From: an archaeon
GTDB lineage: Archaea > Undinarchaeota > Undinarchaeia > Undinarchaeales > JALTGF01
Direction of reading: 5' to 3'
NCBI GenBank assembly: GCA_027077325.1
Contig: JALTGF010000005.1
Span: 1-5,602 of the forward strand
DNA: 5,602 nucleotides
The notes under the pieces were generated by a model that ran no database searches, had not been told where the DNA came from, and saw nothing but the letters and a program-made list of their open reading frames with translations. The position numbers and the translations under genes were made by a program. Shown here piece by piece: positions 1-5,602 of the stretch. Positions within the stretch are counted from its first letter, which is position 1; every line of letters begins with the position of its first letter.

Positions 1-2
1 GC

Positions 3-1625
3 GGGCTTGGTGCGGTTGCATTCAGGGCCATGCTTTATGCAGTTACCAAATTTTTTAGGGGAGATGTAGTTGACTTCTTTTCAAAAACATTTGGATTTTA
101 TTCCATAGCGCTTGTTCCTGCAGTAGGTGGGTTAATAGTGGGGGTGATGACTTTCTACCTTGGAAAAGAAACAAGTGGGCACGGGGTCCCAGAAGTTCTT
201 GAAGCGATAAGTTTACATGGCGGAAGAATGAGGGCAAGAGTCCCAATTTTAAAGTCAATTGTTGCCTCAATTACCCTTGGTTCTGGGGGAAGTGCAGGGA
301 GAGAAGGCCCAATTGCACAAATTGGGGCAGGAATTGGATCATTTTTCTCAAGAATTTTAACATTAAATAGAGAGCAAACAAGGACATTGGTTAATTGTGG
401 TCTTGCCGCAGGGATTGCAGGAACTTTTAACGCACCAATTGGCGCTTCACTTTTTGCAATGGAAGTAATTTATAAAAAGCCAAAGAAAGAATCATTAATG
501 CCAATAATTGTTTCAGCAGTTATGGGGGCGGCAATTGCCAGAGAATTCTTTGGCAGTTTTGTAACTTTTAAGGTCCCAGACGTAGTAATAGAAAGGTTAT
601 TACCATCGCTCCCGTTCTTTTTGCTATTGGGGATAATTGTAGGGTTTGCATCGTATTTTTGGGTAAGGGGATTTTATGTGATAGAAGACTTGTTTACGCA
701 CATGGATATACCATTTCCGGCAAAAGTCGGGCTTGGCGGATTTTTTGTCGGACTAATCGGTTTGTTTGTCCCACAAGTTCTTGGAGTTGGGTATGATACA
801 GTAAGCTTAGTACTAGCTGGGAAAATTGCATTTTTTACTTTAGTAGTACTTTTTTTAACAAAATTTTTAGTGACTTCATTTACATTGGGTAGTGGAGGCA
901 GTGGAGGAATATTTTCGCCAACATTATTTATGGGTTCCACATTTGGTGCAGGAGTTGGACTTTTCTTTAATCATTTTATGCCACATCTCGTAAGCCAGCC
1001 CTACATATTTGCACTTGTTGGAATGGGTGCGTTTATAACAGGAACACTTAAAGCCCCATTGACAGGGATAATCATGATTAGTGAGATTGGAGAAAATTAC
1101 ACTTTGCTTATTCCATTGATGGCTGCGTGCGCATTAAGTTACGTGCTGTCTGCGATACTGATACCAGAAGACGATATTTACACATTAAAGTTAAAGCGGC
1201 GCGGAATAAAATTAAAAGAAGAACCATTTGACATATTGAGGACAATATCTGTCGGAGAGGTTATGCAAAAGAAACCAGTTACCATTTCTGTTGGAACACC
1301 TAGAAAAGTTATGAGGGAAAGATTAAAACTGGGGTACTCATTTTATCCTGTACTTGAGAACAATCTCCTAATCGGGTACATAACAAGAGATGACTTAAAA
1401 AGAGTTCTAAGGAAAAAGGGGATAGATATAAAGAAGTTTGTCAGGGTTGACCAGGCGATAATATACCCTGACCGAACAGTAAGGCATGCGCTAGATATGA
1501 TTACAAAAACACAAAAGCACGTCCTATTTGTTGTTGAGAGGCTAAATGAGCAAAATCTGCTTGGGATTTTCACAAAAGGAGACTTAATTAATGCGTATCA
1601 AAAAGCAATTCCTTCAGAATCATGA
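3..1625 (+). CDS. CLC-family chloride channel/transporter with C-terminal CBS pair (5'-partial)
   Basis: Integral membrane anion channel or Cl-/H+ exchanger of the CLC family. The frame is open to the left edge: codons from base 3 read GLGAVAFRAM, a typical CLC helix-B segment, so the ATG at 30 is internal and the true start lies outside the window (probably a few tens of residues missing). Numbering from that ATG, the anion-selectivity motifs are GHGVP (50-54), GREGP (90-94, gating glutamate E92) and GIFSP (293-297), with the central pore tyrosine probably Y384 in DDIYTL. The internal proton glutamate position of E. coli CLC (the second E of the EE pair after NAPL) is V146 here, next to E145, as in channel-type members. 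Two CBS domains follow at about 407-462 and 474-527; such pairs often bind adenine nucleotides and regulate gating. The last codons, TCA TGA, overlap the convergent gene. Family assignment is certain; channel versus exchanger is not. Confidence 0.95.
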   Translation, partial: GLGAVAFRAMLYAVTKFFRGDVVDFFSKTFGFYSIALVPAVGGLIVGVMTFYLGKETSGHGVPEVLEAISLHGGRMRARVPILKSIVASITLGSGGSAGREGPIAQIGAGIGSFFSRILTLNREQTRTLVNCGLAAGIAGTFNAPIGASLFAMEVIYKKPKKESLMPIIVSAVMGAAIAREFFGSFVTFKVPDVVIERLLPSLPFFLLLGIIVGFASYFWVRGFYVIEDLFTHMDIPFPAKVGLGGFFVGLIGLFVPQVLGVGYDTVSLVLAGKIAFFTLVVLFLTKFLVTSFTLGSGGSGGIFSPTLFMGSTFGAGVGLFFNHFMPHLVSQPYIFALVGMGAFITGTLKAPLTGIIMISEIGENYTLLIPLMAACALSYVLSAILIPEDDIYTLKLKRRGIKLKEEPFDILRTISVGEVMQKKPVTISVGTPRKVMRERLKLGYSFYPVLENNLLIGYITRDDLKRVLRKKGIDIKKFVRVDQAIIYPDRTVRHALDMITKTQKHVLFVVERLNEQNLLGIFTKGDLINAYQKAIPSES

Positions 1626-2282
1626 CATTGAAGCCACATAATTTATTATCCAAATCAGAGCATATTTAGCAAGATAATAATTTAGGAGGATGCCAGTGCC
1701 ATTGGATATCATTAACTTTGTTAAGGGGACTCTTCCATAAATAGATAGGATAAATACCCTGATAATTCTGCAAAGGGTATAAATCACAACAAATGGCATA
1801 AAACTCTCCATTGCCAGCTCAGCGTGCCCAGTTAAGTAAAGGATCCAAACTCCAATGGTTATGAACAGGAGCATAACTGTCTGGGTAATTCTATGAATTA
1901 GGCTTTTCTCAATTAGGAAATCAAAAGGCGTTGACTTCCCCCAGAGATAGAACACAATCGTAGCCCCGATTAAGGTAAGCAAGACGCCAAGACCCGGCCC
2001 ACTTACAACAATTAATGCATAAAAGAATATTGTTGAGAAATCAAACCCATTTCGATTCATTATTGCCCAGCCATTAAAAAGCAAAAGCAACAAAACAAGA
2101 ATTATAAATGGCGTTTTGCTTGGTCCGCCTCCACCAGTAGAAAGTTTTCTGAAGATTGCCCAGATTATTATGACAAGTACAGAGACGAACACAGCAAAAA
2201 TTTCTAAAGCATTTAGCCTAAAGAAAAACTTTTTAATTAATGAAACTTTCGTTTTCCCTTCGTGTTTAGACTGTTTTTCCAT
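1620..2282 (-). CDS. Polytopic membrane protein of unknown function
   Basis: I do not recognise this 220-residue protein. It has a basic, hydrophilic N-terminus (about residues 1-22), then about six hydrophobic segments near 25-43, 58-75, 84-113, 133-151, 160-180 and 190-215. A glycine-rich loop, STGGGGPSKTP, lies at 48-58 between the first two. Short polar or charged patches include GKSTPFDFLIEK (115-126) and YGRVPLTK (182-189). No catalytic motif is visible. The ATG at 2280-2282 is chosen because it shares one base with the TAA stop of the upstream zinc-ribbon gene (TAATG), which suggests translational coupling and a shared transcript. At the other end its TGA lies in the palindrome TCATGA shared with the CLC gene stop. 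Clean length, start and stop argue for a real gene. A transporter-like or envelope-related role is possible but has no direct support. Confidence 0.8.
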   Translation of the reverse strand: MEKQSKHEGKTKVSLIKKFFFRLNALEIFAVFVSVLVIIIWAIFRKLSTGGGGPSKTPFIILVLLLLLFNGWAIMNRNGFDFSTIFFYALIVVSGPGLGVLLTLIGATIVFYLWGKSTPFDFLIEKSLIHRITQTVMLLFITIGVWILYLTGHAELAMESFMPFVVIYTLCRIIRVFILSIYGRVPLTKLMISNGTGILLNYYLAKYALIWIINYVASMS

Positions 2283-2620
2283 TAAAATCTAAAAAGTTTT
2301 TTTAGTTTAAATAAGAGCCCCCCAAACATAACTACTAGGATTATAAGCAAGAGTATGGCGGCAAGAATAACTGCCAATAATAACTTTTGTATGCTTTGTA
2401 TTTTCCATACAATCCAAAATAATAAAATCAATAAAATGAGCAAGGTAATACAGCAATTTTGATTGAAGTTGTAAATTTTAAATTTCTGCTTTGATTGATT
2501 AATAAAGATGTAACCACACTCTGGGCAAACTTTTGCATCCTTGCTAAGCTCTGCCCCGCACTCAGGACATTTCTTAGTGTTTTTTGTTAATTTCTTAAGC
2601 AAGTTTTTTAAAATATCCAT
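2282..2620 (-). CDS. Small zinc-ribbon protein with two C-terminal membrane helices
   Basis: Predicted 112-residue protein. A short basic N-terminal helix is followed by a four-cysteine zinc ribbon, CPECGAELSKDAKVCPECGY, with cysteines at 18, 21, 32 and 35 (CxxC-x10-CxxC). Two hydrophobic segments follow at about 55-73 and 78-100, then a basic tail, KLKKLFRF. The ribbon would sit on one face of the membrane, tethered by a helical hairpin. Proteins of this layout are common in archaea and usually uncharacterised; the ribbon may mediate protein contacts rather than bind nucleic acid. The frame is open upstream to an ATG at 2684-2686, but that would add a hydrophobic stretch, run through the promoter region and overlap the divergent gene. 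The ATG at 2618-2620 (MDILKNLL) is therefore preferred. No clear Shine-Dalgarno precedes it, which suits a short or absent leader. The stop overlaps the start of the downstream membrane-protein gene by one base. Confidence 0.8.
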   Translation of the reverse strand: MDILKNLLKKLTKNTKKCPECGAELSKDAKVCPECGYIFINQSKQKFKIYNFNQNCCITLLILLILLFWIVWKIQSIQKLLLAVILAAILLLIILVVMFGGLLFKLKKLFRF

Positions 2621-2646
2621 GGCAACACATAAGAATATTTGAGCAA

Positions 2647-2673
2647 GTATAATTAATTTATGAAATATATAAA
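2647..2673 (-). promoter_or_regulatory. Possible divergent promoter of the zinc-ribbon/membrane-protein pair
   Basis: Read on the minus strand, the same AT tract gives TTTATATATTT (2673-2663), followed by ATAAATTAATTATA (2660-2647). The first would place a start near 2642, a leader of about 22 bases before the ATG at 2620. The second would place it near 2627, almost leaderless. Neither has a convincing BRE, so which box is used is uncertain. A promoter somewhere in this 78-bp gap is expected because both flanking units begin here. Confidence 0.45.
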
Positions 2674-2674
2674 A
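2661..2674 (+). promoter_or_regulatory. Archaeal BRE/TATA promoter of the UbiA-family gene
   Basis: The sequence TGAAATATATAAAA matches an archaeal promoter: a purine-rich BRE-like TGAAAT runs into the TATA-like ATATATAAA. Its centre is near 2669, so transcription should begin about 25-27 bases downstream, near 2695. That is only a few bases before the ATG at 2699 and predicts a near-leaderless mRNA. It also argues against the in-frame ATG at 2660, which lies upstream of the box. Position and composition are seen; activity is inferred. Confidence 0.65.
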
Positions 2675-2698
2675 GGGCACATACATAAACTAGGTAAC

Positions 2699-3562
2699 AT
2701 GAGAGAAAGACAGATTTATGAAAAACTAAAGGGGTATTATATGCTTACCTATCCCTATACCTACATCATTGTCATATCTTTTTTGCTCTCCGCCTCCTGG
2801 ATTGGCTATGATAGGATTTTTATAAATCTAAAAATTGTTATATCCTTAGTCTTGGGGGTGTTCTGGGCCAGTCAAATAAACATTTTAAACAACATCCACG
2901 ATATTAAATCGGATAGCGTACAGGACTTTGAAAAACCACTTGTAAAAGGAACTTTGTCAATTTCACAAGCATATACTTTCTGGGTTCTCCTCTATATACT
3001 CTCCTTAGTGGTTTCTATTTTCATCAATAGGGTTGCATTTATAATTAGTATTTTTGTTCCCCTCCTTGCTGTTGCTTATTCTGGAAAATTAAAATTAAAA
3101 AGGTGGACACCCTTGGCGCATATAATAATGGCCACTGGCTATGGACTAATTCTTTTTACACTGGGATGGACGCTCGACAATTCCATCCAAGCATTACCAA
3201 TTCCAATTATTCTAACTTTTTTCCTCATAAGTACCCTTATTACCCTTTCCAAGGATTACAAAGATATTAAAGAGGATCTATCAGTAGGCATTAAAACTTT
3301 GCCCGCATACTCTTTAAAAGGGTCTTATTACTTTCAATTTTTTTATGACATCGGCGTCTATTCACTAGTTTTTACATTAGCATATCTTGGTTATTTGTCA
3401 AATCATATTTTATTTTTCCTTCCAACAATTTTATTATTTCTTCTAACTCTTTGTTATATTATAAAACAAAGAACTCCAGAAGGGTATGCAAAAGGGTATC
3501 TCTTATCTATTATCTCGGGTGCCGTGGCGATTTTGATTTTTGGAGTTTCATATGTTATCTAA
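2699..3562 (+). CDS. UbiA-family membrane prenyltransferase
   Basis: Mg2+-dependent transferase of a polyprenyl group to an acceptor within the membrane; 287 residues, normal for the family, with about nine hydrophobic helices. Both aspartate-rich signatures are present. The first is NNIHDIKSD at 64-72 (D68, D72), where the usual NDxxDxxxD has N at position 2. The second is KDYKDIKEDLSVGIKTLP at 185-202 (D186, D189, D193). The loop YSGKLKLKRW (127-136) resembles the conserved YS..LK segment before the middle helices. In archaea the likeliest role is digeranylgeranylglyceryl-phosphate synthase, the second ether-bond step in lipid assembly; a quinone- or carotenoid-directed prenyltransferase is an alternative. 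The ATG at 2699 is chosen over an in-frame ATG at 2660 because a TATA box lies at 2665-2673 and because MRERQIYEKLKGYYMLTYPY fits the family's N-terminal pattern (usually LTRP). It converges on the reductase gene with an 8-bp overlap. Confidence 0.9.
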   Translation: MRERQIYEKLKGYYMLTYPYTYIIVISFLLSASWIGYDRIFINLKIVISLVLGVFWASQINILNNIHDIKSDSVQDFEKPLVKGTLSISQAYTFWVLLYILSLVVSIFINRVAFIISIFVPLLAVAYSGKLKLKRWTPLAHIIMATGYGLILFTLGWTLDNSIQALPIPIILTFFLISTLITLSKDYKDIKEDLSVGIKTLPAYSLKGSYYFQFFYDIGVYSLVFTLAYLGYLSNHILFFLPTILLFLLTLCYIIKQRTPEGYAKGYLLSIISGAVAILIFGVSYVI

Positions 3563-4724
3563 ATTGTTCGGCAAATGCTGAGAGTAATGTTTTTACGATA
3601 TTCTTTCTAGCTAGTATTTCTCGATAAGGTCTCCTGGTCAGAATTAGATCTACAATTAAATTTTGCATACTTTTGCTCTTTTTAGACAGTTTTAATAAAA
3701 ATTCAAGAATCCATTTTGTGTATAAATACTTGTGAAGTTTAGCTCCTAAGACCATGTCGTCTCCAAAAGAGATTCTCCAACTACGCCCATAGCTTTTTAG
3801 ATTGCCATTTACGATTGCTTCTGCAACTAATTTACCGCCTTTCATTGCATAGTAAATCCCCTCTCCATTAAAAGGGTTAACGTGCCCTGCTGCGTCTCCT
3901 ATTAGTGCCCAGTTTTCCCCAACTACTTTTTCATCATAAAATTTTGGGTCTGAAATAAAAGGGAGTATATGAGCATAAAAGTGCTTTGGCAGGGGCGGTA
4001 GAACCCGTCTGCCCATTGGGTGATCCTTTAGGAATTGATCCATAATTTGTTTAGCATTCTTGCTTTTTTCTAGTTCTAAACCAACGCCTACTGTCACATA
4101 ATTACGTTTTGGGAATACCCAGATATAACCAGGCATTGGCAACCCGCCGAAATAAATCTCTAAAGCGTTTTTGAATTTTTGTTTAATTTCTTTATAGGTA
4201 TGGGGGATATGGTACCCAACACACATTGCCATATGCTTTCTTGGGATTGGGCCAATTATTTCCTTTCTGACCAAAGAATTAGCACCATCGGCACCAATCA
4301 GTATTTCACTTGTATAGGACCGATTACTTGTCAGGATTTTCCAGCCATGCTTATCTTTTTTAACATCAATAACCCTCTCTTTTTTGTGAGTCGCATATTT
4401 TTTTGCTAAGTTTAACAGGTAGCCATCAAACTTTTTTCTCATTACGAAGTAGGAAGATCTTTTAGCCTTTATCTTAATTAGTTTACCACTTGGGCTCTCT
4501 AGTATCAGCCAATCATTCTTGCTTTCCGTAATTTGCTCAGGGATATTGAATTCATCAATTAGCTTTCTTGGAATTGCCCCACCGCAAGGTTTCTCTCTTG
4601 GATGAGAATCATCAAACAAAACAGTTTTAATTTTGTTTTTTCCGAGCCAGTACGCACAGGTAGATCCAGCAGGCCCTGCACCTACGATTGCAACCTTAAA
4701 ATGGGTTTTAGTAGATTTATTCAT
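3555..4724 (-). CDS. Geranylgeranyl reductase-family FAD-dependent oxidoreductase
   Basis: Flavoenzyme of the geranylgeranyl reductase family, which saturates double bonds of isoprenoid chains; in archaea the main substrate is the geranylgeranyl chains of membrane ether lipids. The 389 residues match the family length. Motifs in order: FAD dinucleotide-binding VAIVGAGPAG (11-20) with the acidic strand end at D38/D39; the substrate/flavin-region signature KPCGGA (45-50, C47); GADG (144-147); the family motif PMPGYIWVFPK (196-206); and the second FAD motif GDAAGHVNPFNGEGI (276-290). The basic C-terminal third may associate with the membrane. It is the last gene of a minus-strand operon; its ATG (4722-4724) overlaps the TGA of the V4R gene as ATGA, a typical coupling arrangement. 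The convergent UbiA-family gene supports a lipid role. Related flavoenzymes reduce the chlorophyll tail or act on quinones, so the exact substrate is not fixed. Confidence 0.93.
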   Translation of the reverse strand: MNKSTKTHFKVAIVGAGPAGSTCAYWLGKNKIKTVLFDDSHPREKPCGGAIPRKLIDEFNIPEQITESKNDWLILESPSGKLIKIKAKRSSYFVMRKKFDGYLLNLAKKYATHKKERVIDVKKDKHGWKILTSNRSYTSEILIGADGANSLVRKEIIGPIPRKHMAMCVGYHIPHTYKEIKQKFKNALEIYFGGLPMPGYIWVFPKRNYVTVGVGLELEKSKNAKQIMDQFLKDHPMGRRVLPPLPKHFYAHILPFISDPKFYDEKVVGENWALIGDAAGHVNPFNGEGIYYAMKGGKLVAEAIVNGNLKSYGRSWRISFGDDMVLGAKLHKYLYTKWILEFLLKLSKKSKSMQNLIVDLILTRRPYREILARKNIVKTLLSAFAEQFR

Positions 4725-5377
4725 TTTAGATAAGAGTAATCTGTTTCAGAAATTTTTATGATCCCTTCTTTATCTACCTTCTTTAAAAAATCTATTTGCT
4801 TTGGTATCAAGTACTTGAGATCTAACTGAGTTTCGACCATCTGTGGGTTATACTTCTTAAGATAATCTGTCGTACCATTAACAAACAAACATTGCTTTTT
4901 ATTTTGTGCAGCACATTCAACTTCTACACAGTTCATTAATGTCTCATGCACCGCTGTGCCCCCACCTGCATTAAATCCACGAAGGATATGATCAACAGGA
5001 TTGTTACTAGGATATAATTGAAGTGCCAAAGGGTTAGTAAATGTAACAAATTTAGAAAATTCACCCCTTTTAAATTCCAAAGTTTTATAACTTCCAAAAC
5101 CAAGCATAGATAAACCATCCATTGCCACTTTATATCGCTCTTCAAATTTGTTTAGTTTATACACCCTTGTAAGACCAAGTGTGATATCATATCCAGTAAA
5201 CCATGCAGACCAATAAAGGTCAAGCATATCTTTTTTACCTTTCTCGATTGTCTTTTTTGTTAATTCAGTAAGAAAATCGATTGGTACAAATGCAACTTTT
5301 TGTTTTAAGAACTCTATATGCCCTTCTTCAAATGTAATTTGCCTTGCGATTAATAATTTTTTTATGAGTTCCCACAT
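4721..5377 (-). CDS. V4R-domain (4-vinyl reductase-like) protein, putative small-molecule sensor
   Basis: The 218-residue soluble protein carries a V4R domain in roughly residues 105-168. Its diagnostic end is VEVECAAQNKKQCLFV (151-166), matching the family pattern E-x-x-C-x-A-x-G/N-...-C-x-F with C155 and C163, preceded by a helix with NAGGGTAVHETLMNC (136-150, another cysteine at 150). The N-terminal half, with ARQITFEEGHIEFL at 11-24, resembles the leading part of other archaeal V4R proteins. V4R domains occur in BchJ of bacteriochlorophyll synthesis, in the sensor region of XylR/DmpR-type regulators and in many stand-alone archaeal proteins, and are generally taken as small-molecule-binding. 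No DNA-binding domain is visible. The gene starts 4 bases after the KaiC-like gene and overlaps the reductase gene by ATGA, so the three probably form one transcript. A role sensing or presenting an isoprenoid or lipid ligand is inference. Confidence 0.8.
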   Translation of the reverse strand: MWELIKKLLIARQITFEEGHIEFLKQKVAFVPIDFLTELTKKTIEKGKKDMLDLYWSAWFTGYDITLGLTRVYKLNKFEERYKVAMDGLSMLGFGSYKTLEFKRGEFSKFVTFTNPLALQLYPSNNPVDHILRGFNAGGGTAVHETLMNCVEVECAAQNKKQCLFVNGTTDYLKKYNPQMVETQLDLKYLIPKQIDFLKKVDKEGIIKISETDYSYLK

Positions 5378-5381
5378 ATCA

Positions 5382-5602
5382 TTACTTTAATAAAACCCTC
5401 TTAACATCCTCGCTTTTTATTAAAATACCATTGTTGGTTATTTCTATTGGATAGTACCCACGTGCATGGTCAGTCCCCCTCATTTTCCTTACTTCTATAT
5501 TTGAGAATTCCTCACCACCTATTCCAGTATAGTGGAGTACGATAATTCCATCTACTAAAAACTCACTGCTTCCATCTGCACTTAACCCCTCTTCTTTTTC
5601 CC
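5382..5602 (-). CDS. KaiC/RadA-like signalling ATPase, C-terminal fragment (5'-partial)
   Basis: Only the last 72 codons lie in the window; the gene continues past the right edge and ends at TAA (5382-5384). The visible residues include FLVDGIIVLHY, GGEEFSNIEVRKMRGTDH and YYPIEITNNGILI. This is the closing beta-strand region of archaeal KaiC-like (Rad55/RadA-type RecA-fold) ATPases, in which the KMRGTDH stretch is highly conserved. The Walker A and B motifs would lie upstream and cannot be checked here, so a single-domain, double-domain or degenerate form cannot be told apart. These ATPases are thought to act as signal-transduction hubs in archaea, often encoded beside sensor domains. The downstream V4R gene begins only 4 bases later, consistent with a shared operon whose promoter lies outside the window. 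Confidence 0.85.
   Translation of the reverse strand, partial: EKEEGLSADGSSEFLVDGIIVLHYTGIGGEEFSNIEVRKMRGTDHARGYYPIEITNNGILIKSEDVKRVLLK

Noticed and set aside
30..32. ATG as the start of the CLC gene
   Set aside because: The frame continues to the window edge and bases 3-29 encode GLGAVAFRA, conserved CLC helix sequence, so this methionine is internal.
674..940. Minus-strand open frame opposite the CLC pore region
   Set aside because: Its proline-rich product is the shadow of glycine codons in the CLC selectivity segments.
2621..2686. N-terminal extension of the zinc-ribbon protein, possibly a signal peptide
   Set aside because: The 22 extra hydrophobic residues come from the AT-rich promoter region and overlap the divergent gene; they are probably a by-chance open frame.
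2660..2698. Upstream ATG of the UbiA-family gene
   Set aside because: It lies before the TATA box and adds 13 residues with no family match; the ATG at 2699 fits promoter spacing and the family N-terminus.
4179..4409. Plus-strand open frame inside the reductase gene
   Set aside because: It lies antisense to strongly conserved reductase coding sequence and its translation has no recognisable motif.
4936..5145. Second minus-strand frame inside the V4R gene
   Set aside because: It overlaps the V4R frame in a different phase, and the V4R translation carries clear family motifs while this one does not.
1..5602. CRISPR arrays, tRNA, rRNA, insertion sequences, long repeats
   Set aside because: No repeated units, cloverleaf-like segments, inverted terminal repeats or transposase-like frames were seen; nearly all bases are in conserved-looking genes.

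Overview
The window looks like a compact, AT-rich archaeal chromosome segment. The evidence is a UbiA-type prenyltransferase beside a geranylgeranyl reductase-family flavoprotein (the usual pair of archaeal ether-lipid enzyme families), the C-terminus of an archaeal KaiC/RadA-like ATPase, a TATA/BRE-like promoter placed for near-leaderless transcription, and almost no Shine-Dalgarno sites. The lineage cannot be fixed from this sequence. A small-genome group such as DPANN is possible but is only a guess. I see no mobile element, tRNA, rRNA or CRISPR array.

Layout, left to right. (1) 3-1625 (+): most of a CLC-type chloride channel/transporter with two C-terminal CBS domains; its first residues lie left of the window. 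(2) 1620-2620 (-): a two-gene unit, reading from the right: a small zinc-ribbon protein with two membrane helices, then a polytopic membrane protein of unknown function joined to it by a TAATG stop/start overlap. It collides tail to tail with the CLC gene at a six-base palindrome, TCATGA. (3) 2621-2698: the only real intergenic gap, 78 bp, holding a divergent promoter region. (4) 2699-3562 (+): a UbiA-family membrane prenyltransferase. (5) 3555-5602 (-): a tightly packed operon, reading from the right: a KaiC-like ATPase (C-terminal 72 residues only), a V4R-domain protein, and a geranylgeranyl reductase-family FAD enzyme. The gaps are 4 bp and then a 4-bp ATGA overlap. The reductase gene overlaps the UbiA gene tail to tail by 8 bp.

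How the genes may work together: the prenyltransferase and the reductase fit one isoprenoid-lipid pathway (attach a prenyl chain, then saturate it). The V4R protein, from a small-molecule-binding fold, and the KaiC-like ATPase are packed into the reductase operon and could form a sensor/signalling module acting on that pathway. The enzyme families and gene packing are seen directly. The regulatory link is inference. This operon is the part of the window most worth following up. A second point of interest is the CLC protein, which keeps the external gating glutamate but lacks the internal proton-path glutamate.
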